Positions 8,422 through 14,040 of a stretch of DNA of 22,808 bases are shown piece by piece. The notes beneath the pieces were generated by a model, which had not been told where the DNA came from, made no database searches, and saw only the letters and a program-made list of their open reading frames with translations. The stretch comes from a virus. The DNA lies in IMG/VR virus record IMGVR_UViG_3300025872_000322, positions 1 to 22,808 of that record; one strand, 5' to 3'. Position 1 is the stretch's first letter. Every line of letters starts with the position of its first letter. The position numbers were made by a program, and so were the translations under genes.

Positions 8422-8694
8422 GTCACATTGTCACACTTGGACAGAAAAGCACACGCGCCAGGGGAATCCTGGGGGACCTGGAAGGGGGGGTCAATTGATG
8501 GGGTCGGGGTCACCTGTGACAAATGGTGCAAAAGGGGGGTAAACGCTGCAGCCCAGGAATGGCGCGGGCTCCAGGGGGTATCTGTGACAATGCGGCACGC
8601 AGAAAGACCAAAAAATCCCATTTTTTTAATTTTGCCTCAATTTTGATTTTCCCAGAATCCATATCCCCGTTTTCAGTCAATTTGTCACAGTCAC
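8422..8694. repeat. Cluster of GTGAC/GTCAC half-sites (possible operators or iterons)
   Basis: Seven copies of the 5-mer or its complement occur in about 273 bases: GTCAC at 8422, 8430, 8509, 8684 and 8690, and GTGAC at 8516 and 8584. By chance about half a copy is expected. They form pairs: two direct pairs with starts 8 and 6 bases apart, and one palindrome GTCAC-CT-GTGAC (8509-8520). Four copies extend to TGTGACAA(A)T or its complement. The cluster lies between the two divergent promoters, so repressor or replication-initiator binding is the obvious idea; no protein in the window can be assigned to it. Confidence 0.55.
8461..8577 (+). other. G-tract array, quadruplex-prone on plus strand
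   Basis: G-runs of 4 to 7 bases occur at 8461-8464, 8471-8475, 8484-8490, 8500-8503, 8506-8509, 8534-8539 and 8573-8577. Loops between the first five are 6, 8, 9 and 2 bases. The palindrome TCAATTGA (8491-8498) sits inside. The array lies upstream of the rightward promoter and is not part of any supported gene. Confidence 0.4.
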
Positions 8695-8723
8695 CCAAAA
8701 CATTACTTTTGGTCAACTATGCA

Positions 8724-8752
8724 TTGACACTGTGCAACATTAGTTATACGCT
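8724..8752 (+). promoter_or_regulatory. Rightward early promoter, first copy
   Basis: -35 TTGACA (8724-8729), 17-bp spacer beginning CTGTGCAACA and ending GTTA, -10 TACGCT (8747-8752). The start point would be near 8759, only ~29 bases before the ATG at 8788, with AGGAGGG between. The spacer and the bases after the -10 match the promoter at 10888-10916 closely and the leftward one at 8327-8355 in part. Confidence 0.75.
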
Positions 8753-8787
8753 TACTCTGTAAGCACAACAAACCAGGAGGGAACACA

Positions 8788-8877
8788 ATGGAGCAGAAAA
8801 TACTTGAAGGCATTGGATGTTTGATGGTCGGCGCAACTATGGGACTGATCCTGGTAGTGTGCTTGACCGGGTTTTGA
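8788..8877 (+). CDS. Tiny membrane peptide (29 aa), first early gene
   Basis: ATG at 8788 is preceded by a near-perfect AGGAGG six to seven bases upstream and by a promoter, so translation is very likely. The product is MEQKILEGIGCLMVGATMGL followed by ILVVCLTGF: a short charged N-terminus and one hydrophobic helix of about 20 residues, with no room for another domain. It would sit in the inner membrane. No family is recognised. As first gene after an early promoter it could alter host membrane function or block superinfection, but that is a guess. Confidence 0.65.
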   Translation: MEQKILEGIGCLMVGATMGLILVVCLTGF

Positions 8878-8908
8878 GTAAGTAACGTAAACAGTGAGGT
8901 AACAGTAA

Positions 8909-9211
8909 ATGAACGCAATAACTAATCCGATTAGTTTCGTGGTTGATAGACTGGCAATGGTCAAGGCGCAGATTGCCGAACTCGAAAAACTGGAAAAGGA
9001 ATACAAGCAAATCCTGATTGATAGTGGTGAAAGCGCTGTCGTGGGGACTGATCACCGCGCCAGTATCAGTTATTGCCAGGGACGCGAGAAAATCGACTGG
9101 CAAACGATTGCAATGCGGTTCAATCCTAGTAGGCAATTAATCACCGCCCATACGACAACTGGTGAACCGTTTCACACTGTTCGCGTATCGGCGCGCAAAA
9201 GGGGAGAATGA
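8909..9211 (+). CDS. Conserved phage protein with N-terminal coiled coil (100 aa)
   Basis: ATG at 8909 follows GAGGT at a good distance. Residues ~14-40 (DRLAMVKAQIAELEKLEKEY) form a likely coiled coil. The second half carries IDWQTIAMRFNPSRQLITAH and the end GEPFHTVRVSARKRGE, a block I recognise as recurring in small phage proteins of unknown function in replication or early regions. The stop overlaps the next start as ATGA. Function unknown. Confidence 0.85.
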   Translation: MNAITNPISFVVDRLAMVKAQIAELEKLEKEYKQILIDSGESAVVGTDHRASISYCQGREKIDWQTIAMRFNPSRQLITAHTTTGEPFHTVRVSARKRGE

Positions 9212-9426
9212 TTATGTTCTATATCTACGATTGTCAAAACCGCATTGTCGGGAATCGCAAGGGATACCGCACGCACACTGGCGCAATCCGGGAAGCGGAA
9301 AAGCGTGGTAGCAAAGCATGGCAACAAATCTGGAAAGCATTTTATGCGCACGAGCACGAGCACACGCTCACCTATGAGCGCGTGTGGTGCGTGAACGATA
9401 AAGGGGGATGGGATTGTGAAACATAA
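9208..9426 (+). CDS. Hypothetical early protein (72 aa)
   Basis: ATG at 9208 overlaps the previous stop (ATGA), with AAAGGGG upstream, so it is translated in a coupled way. The product MIMFYIYDCQNRIVGNRKGY ... has a beta-hairpin-like N-terminus, a helical basic middle (THTGAIREAEKRGSKAWQQIW) and a His/Glu-rich run HEHEHT near residue 50, ending in WCVNDKGGWDCET. No family recognised. The N-terminus recalls small proteins that read like a sheet followed by a helix; no function can be assigned. Confidence 0.8.
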   Translation: MIMFYIYDCQNRIVGNRKGYRTHTGAIREAEKRGSKAWQQIWKAFYAHEHEHTLTYERVWCVNDKGGWDCET

Positions 9427-9640
9427 GCAACACTACAAAACGCGAGCTGGCACAATGGCATGGCGCCCATCCATGGCCTATCTGATGACAATCCCGGAGC
9501 ATGGTGGGTTTTGCCTAGCGTGTGGGGACGACACAAGCGATGGCGTGGAACCGGACGCGAAACGCTACACTTGCCCACACTGTGGGGAGGATAGACTCTA
9601 CGGGCGGGAATCAATCGTCATGATGGGATTGACCTACTAA
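9416..9640 (+). CDS. Small zinc-ribbon protein (74 aa)
   Basis: Start is GTG at 9416, overlapping the previous gene by 11 bases with a G-rich site (GGGGGATGGG) upstream; an ATG 13 codons later is an alternative. Cysteines C33-x2-C36 and C53-x2-C56 (CLACG ... CPHCGED) form a typical zinc-ribbon with 16 residues between knuckles. Such domains bind nucleic acid or protein. It is the last gene before the terminator at 9657-9676. The exact role is unknown. Confidence 0.78.
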   Translation: MKHKQHYKTRAGTMAWRPSMAYLMTIPEHGGFCLACGDDTSDGVEPDAKRYTCPHCGEDRLYGRESIVMMGLTY

Positions 9641-9656
9641 ACCACCATAGCAAACC

Positions 9657-9681
9657 AGGGGGACTATTGTCCCCCTTTCGT
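9657..9681 (+). terminator. Intrinsic terminator with AGGGGGAC stem, first copy
   Basis: Perfect 8-bp stem AGGGGGAC (9657-9664) and GTCCCCCT (9669-9676) with loop TATT, followed by a T-rich but interrupted tail (TTTCGTTGTTCT). It lies 16 bases after the stop of the zinc-ribbon gene. The stem sequence is identical to that of the terminator at 10848-10867. The tail is weak, so it may be a partial terminator or a processing site. Confidence 0.6.
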
Positions 9682-9713
9682 TGTTCTGTAAACTGTAACG
9701 TAAGGTAATGTAA

Positions 9714-10403
9714 ATGCACACTGTACACTTCACGCTTAAAAGCGGAAACGAGAAAACAGGTCCAATCCCCGTATCGACTGTAAGTGCCGACACTTGCCCG
9801 GATGTTTGCCCGTTCAAAAAACAAGGCTGTTACGCTGATGGGGGACCGTTGGCGATTCACTGGCGTAGAGTCACGGAAGGCACACGCGGGGGAACATGGA
9901 TAGACTATACGCGCATGGTGCGGGCATTGCCCGCGGACCAACTATGGCGCCATGCACAGGCGGGTGATTTGCCCGGGAAGGGGAACAGGATAGACCGGCA
10001 AGCGCTGGACAGCCTGGTACGGGCGAACCGCGGCAAGCGTGGATTCACCTATACGCACAAACCAGTGCTCGATAACATCGAGAACACCCGCGCCATTTAC
10101 TGGGCGAATCGAAACGGTTTTACGATCAATCTATCGGCGAACGACTTGCACAATGCCGACCAACTATCCGAACTCGGGATAGCGCCAGTGGTCACCGTAT
10201 TGCCCGAGAACGCGCCAGAAAAGCAAACCACGCCCGCGGGACGGACTGTCATAGTCTGCCCGGCACAGTCCAGGGACGATATCACTTGCCTAGACTGTGG
10301 ACTATGCCAGCGTCAAGACCGGACTGTTATTGTCGGTTTTCGCGCTCATGGGGTACGCAAGCGTAAAGCTGAAGCAATATTCTATCGGGGTAACGCAGCA
10401 TGA
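9714..10403 (+). CDS. DUF7227 / gp88-like cysteine-rich phage protein (229 aa)
   Basis: From memory this matches a family of phage and plasmid proteins of unknown function called DUF7227, similar in its N-terminus to mycobacteriophage gp88: KTGPIPVSTVSADTCPDVCP, then GCYADGGPLAIHW, LWRHAQAGDLPG, KRGFTYTHKP, TINLSAND and a C-terminal CLDCGLCQ. Cysteines C28, C32, C39 and C182, C192, C195, C198 form two groups that could bind zinc or an iron-sulphur cluster; the conserved His in IHW, RHAQAGD and YTHKP suggest a catalytic or metal site. ATG at 9714 follows AAGG, and the stop overlaps the next start as ATGA. The biochemical activity is not known to me. Confidence 0.85.
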   Translation: MHTVHFTLKSGNEKTGPIPVSTVSADTCPDVCPFKKQGCYADGGPLAIHWRRVTEGTRGGTWIDYTRMVRALPADQLWRHAQAGDLPGKGNRIDRQALDSLVRANRGKRGFTYTHKPVLDNIENTRAIYWANRNGFTINLSANDLHNADQLSELGIAPVVTVLPENAPEKQTTPAGRTVIVCPAQSRDDITCLDCGLCQRQDRTVIVGFRAHGVRKRKAEAIFYRGNAA

Positions 10404-10615
10404 AGACAATAACTGTAGGTGACCGGGTAATGTTTTCTCGCAAATTCTGCCAGTCTATCGGCGCATATACCGGGTTTTTCCCCTTTGCTGTCGGTACTGT
10501 TACCGCTATCGATGGACAATTTGCCAGGATACTGTGGGAAGGCGTGGACGAGGAAAAAGGCGCGCTTGTGTGCAATCTGATCCGGAAGGATCGCCGACAC
10601 CTAGAACCGAATTAA
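10400..10615 (+). CDS. Small SH3/KOW-like protein (71 aa)
   Basis: ATG at 10400 overlaps the previous stop as ATGA. The product (MKTITVGDRVMFSRKFCQSI ... FFPFAVGTVTAIDGQFARIL ... LIRKDRRHLEPN) has alternating short strands with the VGDRV and GTVTAIDGQFARILW pattern of SH3-like barrels, ending in a basic tail. Proteins of this type often travel with the DUF7227-like gene just upstream. Nucleic-acid or protein binding is plausible; function unknown. Confidence 0.8.
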   Translation: MKTITVGDRVMFSRKFCQSIGAYTGFFPFAVGTVTAIDGQFARILWEGVDEEKGALVCNLIRKDRRHLEPN

Positions 10616-10625
10616 GGGGGACTAT

Positions 10626-10790
10626 ATGACCGTTTGGGTTTTGTACTGTGCTTATATTGATGGTGTGGACGTTATCGGGCGATACCTGGAACGAGAACAC
10701 GCTGAGGCGGAACGGTACCTTATGATCACGCAGGAAGGATACCTGGACCGGGATTTGTGGATTGACGAGGAAGGGGAAGGGGAATGTTAA
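10626..10790 (+). CDS. Small acidic hypothetical protein (54 aa)
   Basis: ATG at 10626 has AAGGGGG about 7 bases upstream. The product MTVWVLYCAYIDGVDVIGRY ... ends in an acidic tail (LWIDEEGEGEC). The pattern resembles small phage proteins with an N-terminal hydrophobic strand, an internal helix (REHAEAERYLM) and an acidic end. Its purine-rich 3' end supplies the ribosome-binding site for the overlapping next peptide. No family recognised. Confidence 0.72.
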   Translation: MTVWVLYCAYIDGVDVIGRYLEREHAEAERYLMITQEGYLDRDLWIDEEGEGEC

Positions 10791-10843
10791 CGTTTATCCT
10801 GGGGATACTGATAAGCGCTTTCCTGGTAGCGTTATTCGGATGA
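10784..10843 (+). CDS. Tiny hydrophobic peptide (19 aa)
   Basis: ATG at 10784 overlaps the end of the previous gene by seven bases and follows a strong GGAAGGGG site. The peptide MLTFILGILISAFLVALFG is one hydrophobic helix with no charged residue. Its stop is only five bases before the terminator stem. Strong initiation signals and the clean hydrophobic profile support a real membrane peptide; the small size keeps confidence low. Confidence 0.5.
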   Translation: MLTFILGILISAFLVALFG

Positions 10844-10847
10844 AACA

Positions 10848-10876
10848 AGGGGGACGCAAGTCCCCCTAAATTTTTT
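10848..10876 (+). terminator. Intrinsic terminator with AGGGGGAC stem, second copy
   Basis: Perfect 8-bp stem AGGGGGAC (10848-10855) and GTCCCCCT (10860-10867) closed by a GCAA tetraloop, followed by AAATTTTTT (10868-10876). This is a good rho-independent terminator for the second early block. It lies just upstream of the promoter at 10888, insulating the next gene. Confidence 0.8.
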
Positions 10877-10887
10877 CAAATAATGTA

Positions 10888-10916
10888 TTGACAGTGTGCA
10901 ACAAGCGTTATACACT
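10888..10916 (+). promoter_or_regulatory. Rightward early promoter, second copy
   Basis: -35 TTGACA (10888-10893), 17-bp spacer starting GTGTGCAACA and ending GTTA, -10 TACACT (10911-10916), start point near 10923. It closely repeats the promoter at 8724-8752, and its downstream TTACCCTATCA and GAAAGGGG repeat the leftward promoter at 8327-8355. It serves the 54-aa gene at 10948. Confidence 0.78.
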
Positions 10917-10947
10917 TACCCTATCAACACAACGAAAGGGGAAAACG

Positions 10948-11112
10948 ATGACGACACTGGTGGCAGTATGGGAAAACACAGAACTGGCGATAGCAGAAAT
11001 TGAATCGCTGGAATACTTGAAGGAAGGGATTCAAGATATCCTGGACCAAATACTCGGAACACCATATGAGGAAATAATCGAAGATATGAGAATTGAGATA
11101 ATCCCCCACTAG
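10948..11112 (+). CDS. Small acidic helical protein (54 aa) with its own promoter
   Basis: I choose ATG at 10948 because GAAAGGGG precedes it and the promoter at 10888-10916 rules out the longer frame, whose start would overlap the -35. The product (MTTLVAVWENTELAIAEIES ...) is strongly acidic and mostly helical, with a continuous run of Glu, Ile, Leu and Asp to residue ~50. A short acidic protein under its own strong promoter and between two hairpins would fit a phage inhibitor or DNA mimic acting on a host enzyme, which is inference. No family recognised. Confidence 0.72.
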   Translation: MTTLVAVWENTELAIAEIESLEYLKEGIQDILDQILGTPYEEIIEDMRIEIIPH

Positions 11113-11122
11113 GGGGATTATC
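11097..11122 (+). terminator. Hairpin with 11-bp perfect stem at the end of the early block
   Basis: Arms GATAATCCCCC (11097-11107) and GGGGGATTATC (11112-11122) with loop ACTA. The stop codon TAG (11110-11112) lies in the loop and first arm base. There is no T-run after it, so it may act as a weak or bidirectional terminator or protect the 3' end of the messenger. It faces the minus-strand primase operon. Confidence 0.55.
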
Positions 11123-11300
11123 CTGCCCGCGGCACTAGGGCGCACGCGCCAGCGTACCCGCGTCCACGCCGTCCCTGGGCGCATGCCGCGCCCGCGAGGC
11201 CGAGGTCCGTCCGTCCTTCCCTATTGGTGAATTTGGTCAAGGTGCTTTAAGGGAGATCCCCCCAAAATTTTTGAAATTTTCAAATTTTGAAATTTGAATT
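11123..11300. other. Convergent gene-free junction with GC hairpins and AT palindromes
   Basis: The left part (11123-11220) is very GC-rich and holds two perfect inverted repeats: GGCGC-AC-GCGCC (11139-11150) and GGGCGC-ATGCC-GCGCCC (11177-11193). The right part is AT-rich with nested palindromes (listed separately). Genes converge here from both sides, so termination is expected; the layout of GC hairpins beside an AT-rich tract also recalls a replication origin. I see no coding sequence. Confidence 0.6.
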
Positions 11301-11302
11301 TC
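11270..11302. repeat. Three overlapping AT-rich palindromes
   Basis: TTTGAAA-T-TTTCAAA (11270-11284), CAAATTT-TG-AAATTTG (11281-11296) and GAAATT-TG-AATTTC (11289-11302) are each perfect and overlap one another. The tract begins about 11264 and runs into the stop codon of the minus-strand gene. Such nested symmetry is rare in a random AT-rich stretch; it could be a bidirectional terminator or an easily melted element. Confidence 0.55.
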
Positions 11303-11489
11303 AGGAAAATGCTTTCGGAGGATCAGTTCTCACGCCATAGGGGATCACCGTAATCTTGTTGGCGCGGAGATATTCTTCCGTCAATGCCCGGATCTCCTGC
11401 CTTTCTTTTTCCTTTTTGGTCACGGCAGTGCTGGTGGAAATCTCCACCAGGCGGTCACCATACTGGAACGGAATCTCACCCCACTTCAT
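11301..11489 (-). CDS. Small protein downstream of the primase (62 aa)
   Basis: I choose ATG at 11489 (MKWGEIPFQYGDRLVEISTS...) because GGGAG stands ~9 bases upstream; an ATG at 11504 would add five residues. It overlaps the 3' end of the primase gene by 14 bases. The body (TKKEKERQEIRALTEEYLRA) is a charged helix; the ends are beta-prone (ITVIPYGVRTDP). Unknown function; tight coupling suggests an accessory of the primase-helicase. Confidence 0.7.
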   Translation of the reverse strand: MKWGEIPFQYGDRLVEISTSTAVTKKEKERQEIRALTEEYLRANKITVIPYGVRTDPPKAFS

Positions 11490-13959
11490 ACTGATCGCTC
11501 CCATGCGCGTTTCTTTTTGGTGTTCTGACTGGTTGTCTTTCGTAAATCGTATCGACCATGTGCTGCTTGGCCTTGATCACCGCCTGACGATACTCCTTGA
11601 ACTCTTCGATGATCGCTGGATTGATCGCCCACTGTGCAATCCCGCGGTGCTCCTGCGATCCATCGTCCATCCGTTTTATCCAGTTGGCCTTCTCCAGGAC
11701 GAACATAGAGTTGAGGATCACCTGATCCGCTTCCCATCCACTGGCATTGGCATTCTCCAGTGGTCGCCTCGCAGACCGCTTGACCTGCGAGAGCGTCACC
11801 GTCGTCTCATCGGCGTATTGGATAATATAGTCCGTAATCCAGCGGTCGAAGTTGCTCATACCCTGGGCCTCTCCGAACGAGTACCGGTAGGCAGGGATCA
11901 CATACCCCTTGACCACGCCAATCGCACGCTCCACCACGTCCAGACTGACCTCTGGGGAAAATGGCGACTCCATGAGGTGGAACAGCAGGATCAACCGTCC
12001 GGTCGTCCCCTCCAGCTTCCCGAAGGCCGTCATGAACACGTCACTGCTACGCACCAGACGCTCACGCCTCTTGGCCTCCTCGTACCAAGTCTGGAAATCA
12101 CGGAAGGCAAAGAACGCCTCAAACGACAGCCGGTAGGTCTGGATGGGCAGGGAGTAGATCAGCCTGACCATGTTCTCCCACTTCTCCTGATTGGACTGAC
12201 TGGCTGGGATCGGCTCGCCACGCTTGGTGTAGTCAGGGTTCAGCACACCAGGGATGAAGCGCTGCAGCAGGCCATCAGCCGCCAGCGAACTCAGGCTGTT
12301 GTAGAACACAGTGGGCTGGATGTTCCCATAGACCGACACGGCCAGGTTCTCGCAGTGGATCGAGCCTGCACCCACGCGGTCCATCTCGTAGCGTTCCGAC
12401 TCGTAACTGACAACCCATGCCGAGCGGTCCTCGCCACCGTTGCGGTCGGTCATCTTCCGCACCCAGCTGTTCATCTCGTCCAGATAGCACAAAAGCCCTC
12501 TGGGGCGCTCAGAGGCAGACCGGACCAGCTTCTGACTGGTAATGTCGGACACGGTGATCTTGAGCGCGACAGGGGCCGGTGGCAGGTCAGGGACCATGGG
12601 GGCCTGCGAGTCCAGCAGAGCCTCGGGGCTTGCCGACCAAGTAAGGAATTCCTTCTTGGCCGCGGCATACGCTGCCTCTTTGCCCTCCCACTCCAGCAGG
12701 ACCTTCTTGTGGCGCGGGTGGTCTTCCATCTCCAGCGTCTTCAAAATGGACATCATGGGACGACTGCCGGGGGACTTTTTATCAGCCGGCTCACCGAGAG
12801 TCATGAGCCACAGGATGGGTGGCACTTTGAACCCTGGCATCAACTCCAGCCTGATCCGTGCATCCACAACCCCACAGATCGCTCCCAGGCCTGCGAACAG
12901 CGGAACCAGTGGATCACATCCAACCGACTCGGCAACCTGCTCAGCGCGCAAAGCAAGCGTCCTGGGCCACAGGGACAGATCCATGTCCGGCATGGCAGGA
13001 CGCCACGAGTGCAGCATGGTCACGGGTGTTTTGGACTGTACGGACTGGAACATGCCACTGACATCGGGGGTCGGACGGGTCCAGCCGTAGCGCTTGGCCG
13101 TGTGGAACAGTGTTCCGAGTTTGACGGAGTTGGCCTTGTCTGGCTTGAACGAGGTCCAGTGGCTGAAGATGGCACGCTCACCGGGGTACTTGTCACTCCC
13201 TTGGCTCCACTCGTTCCAGAGGATCAGTGCCTGATCCACAGCACCGGTGTGCGTCCCTGCCCAGTGCAGCGCCATGCCCGCGGTGATCCACTCCTGGTAG
13301 CCGCATGAGGGGTCAATGTGCTCAAGGGCCTGACGGATCTCGCTCCATGACGCATCGATGGTGTTGCTGACGGGGATGTTGTGCTGCTTCTCTTGGGTGA
13401 TCATCTTCTCCCACAGGGTCAGCAGTGGGGTAGGGATCATCGGCAGGCGGGTCCAGTGACCAAGGCCTGCCCAGCGGTAGGGCTGTTTGGTATCGGGGTG
13501 GATGGTGGGAGGTAGGACGTCTTGCACAGTGAGATTGGCTGATGTCGCACAGCGTAATTCGTAGATTGCCCCTTGCGCTCCGACGATTTTCTTGCTGGCA
13601 AGGGCGTAACCTTCCGGCATCTGAAACAGGAGTTTTCCTCTGTTCTCCCGGCCACTGTCTATAATCACCGCGTCAGGGGCTGCGTAGTATGCAGCCAGAT
13701 CGACACCAGCCTCGGCCAGCAACTGGACCGCTTCTTCCCAGTTATCGATGTCCAATGCCATCGTGCTCGACCAGGCATGGGCAAGACCGATACCCCAGCC
13801 TGCAGGGAGATCTGATTGGGATGTGAGGTTCTGATCAGGCTTGTTCCACCCAAACGCTCTCGGTCCTTTGGTCCCTGGTGGTATCGGGACGAGTTTCCAT
13901 CCGTGTCTGATGTAGGCGTCTACTGATGCTGGGTGCTGCTGCACTGACTGTGTACTCAT
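11476..13959 (-). CDS. PrimPol / PriCT / DUF3987 primase-helicase (827 aa)
   Basis: I choose ATG at 13959 (MSTQSVQQHPASVDAYIRHG...), since the open frame upstream lacks fitting sequence and crosses the promoter. Residues ~10-185 match the bifunctional primase-polymerase domain: DID (D70, D72), SGRENRGKLLF (102-112; the usual His of the second motif is Lys here) and YELR (133-136). Residues ~205-290 look like PriCT-2 (IRQALEHIDPSCGYQEW ... SDKYPGE). From ~300 a DUF3987 helicase domain follows, with a Walker-A-like GEPADKKS (389-396), Walker B LDE (493-495) and sensor GNIQP (545-549). It would synthesise primers and unwind DNA for the polymerase at 16980. It is coded on the strand opposite to the other replication genes. 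Confidence 0.9.
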   Translation of the reverse strand: MSTQSVQQHPASVDAYIRHGWKLVPIPPGTKGPRAFGWNKPDQNLTSQSDLPAGWGIGLAHAWSSTMALDIDNWEEAVQLLAEAGVDLAAYYAAPDAVIIDSGRENRGKLLFQMPEGYALASKKIVGAQGAIYELRCATSANLTVQDVLPPTIHPDTKQPYRWAGLGHWTRLPMIPTPLLTLWEKMITQEKQHNIPVSNTIDASWSEIRQALEHIDPSCGYQEWITAGMALHWAGTHTGAVDQALILWNEWSQGSDKYPGERAIFSHWTSFKPDKANSVKLGTLFHTAKRYGWTRPTPDVSGMFQSVQSKTPVTMLHSWRPAMPDMDLSLWPRTLALRAEQVAESVGCDPLVPLFAGLGAICGVVDARIRLELMPGFKVPPILWLMTLGEPADKKSPGSRPMMSILKTLEMEDHPRHKKVLLEWEGKEAAYAAAKKEFLTWSASPEALLDSQAPMVPDLPPAPVALKITVSDITSQKLVRSASERPRGLLCYLDEMNSWVRKMTDRNGGEDRSAWVVSYESERYEMDRVGAGSIHCENLAVSVYGNIQPTVFYNSLSSLAADGLLQRFIPGVLNPDYTKRGEPIPASQSNQEKWENMVRLIYSLPIQTYRLSFEAFFAFRDFQTWYEEAKRRERLVRSSDVFMTAFGKLEGTTGRLILLFHLMESPFSPEVSLDVVERAIGVVKGYVIPAYRYSFGEAQGMSNFDRWITDYIIQYADETTVTLSQVKRSARRPLENANASGWEADQVILNSMFVLEKANWIKRMDDGSQEHRGIAQWAINPAIIEEFKEYRQAVIKAKQHMVDTIYERQPVRTPKRNAHGSDQYEVG

Positions 13960-13987
13960 GTTGTTCTCATTTTGTGCGACGAATGTA

Positions 13988-14015
13988 TTGCAATGTATCA
14001 TAATCGTGATACTAT
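13988..14015 (+). promoter_or_regulatory. Rightward promoter of the replication operon
   Basis: -35 TTGCAA (13988-13993), 16-bp spacer, -10 TACTAT (14010-14015) preceded by TG one base away (extended -10). It would start transcription near 14022, ~19 bases before the regulator gene at 14041. It overlaps the inverted repeat at 13995-14012 and a promoter on the other strand. Confidence 0.65.
13995..14012. promoter_or_regulatory. Operator candidate, GTATCA-N6-TGATAC
   Basis: A perfect inverted repeat with 6-bp arms and a 6-bp centre (TAATCG), lying inside both the rightward and the leftward promoter. Its size and place next to a ribbon-helix-helix gene suit an autoregulated dimeric repressor. 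Binding is inferred. Confidence 0.6.
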
Positions 14016-14026
14016 TCCAGCAGCAA
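13997..14026 (-). promoter_or_regulatory. Leftward promoter of the primase operon
   Basis: On the minus strand: -35 TTGCTG (14021-14026), 18-bp spacer, -10 TATGAT (13997-14002). The primase start codon is at 13959, about 38 bases on. It overlaps the rightward promoter and shares the inverted repeat, so one protein could control both directions. Confidence 0.55.
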
Positions 14027-14040
14027 ACGGAGAAAAACTT

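Larger units (their letters stand above)
7935..8787. other. Gene-free control region between divergent operons
   Basis: Frames here lack coding character: they are low-complexity, lack good ribosome-binding sites and overlap on both strands. The region holds a leftward promoter (8327-8355), a rightward promoter (8724-8752), a C-tract block at 8157-8186, G-tracts from 8461 to 8577, seven GTGAC/GTCAC half-sites between 8422 and 8694, a 6-bp-stem hairpin TCAGGG-CTT-CCCTGA (8229-8243), and an AT-rich patch at 8608-8650. Such a mix is typical of a phage switch or replication origin. I see no tRNA and no protein gene I can support. Confidence 0.75.

Noticed and set aside
8068-8646. Several 70-93 codon plus-strand frames in the control region
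   Set aside because: They overlap one another, cross G- and C-runs and lack ribosome-binding sites; regulatory content explains the sequence better.
11356-13308. A 650-codon open frame on the plus strand
   Set aside because: It lies wholly opposite the primase-helicase gene, whose domains are clear; the product is a His/Arg/Leu-rich composition typical of antisense shadows and shows no domain.
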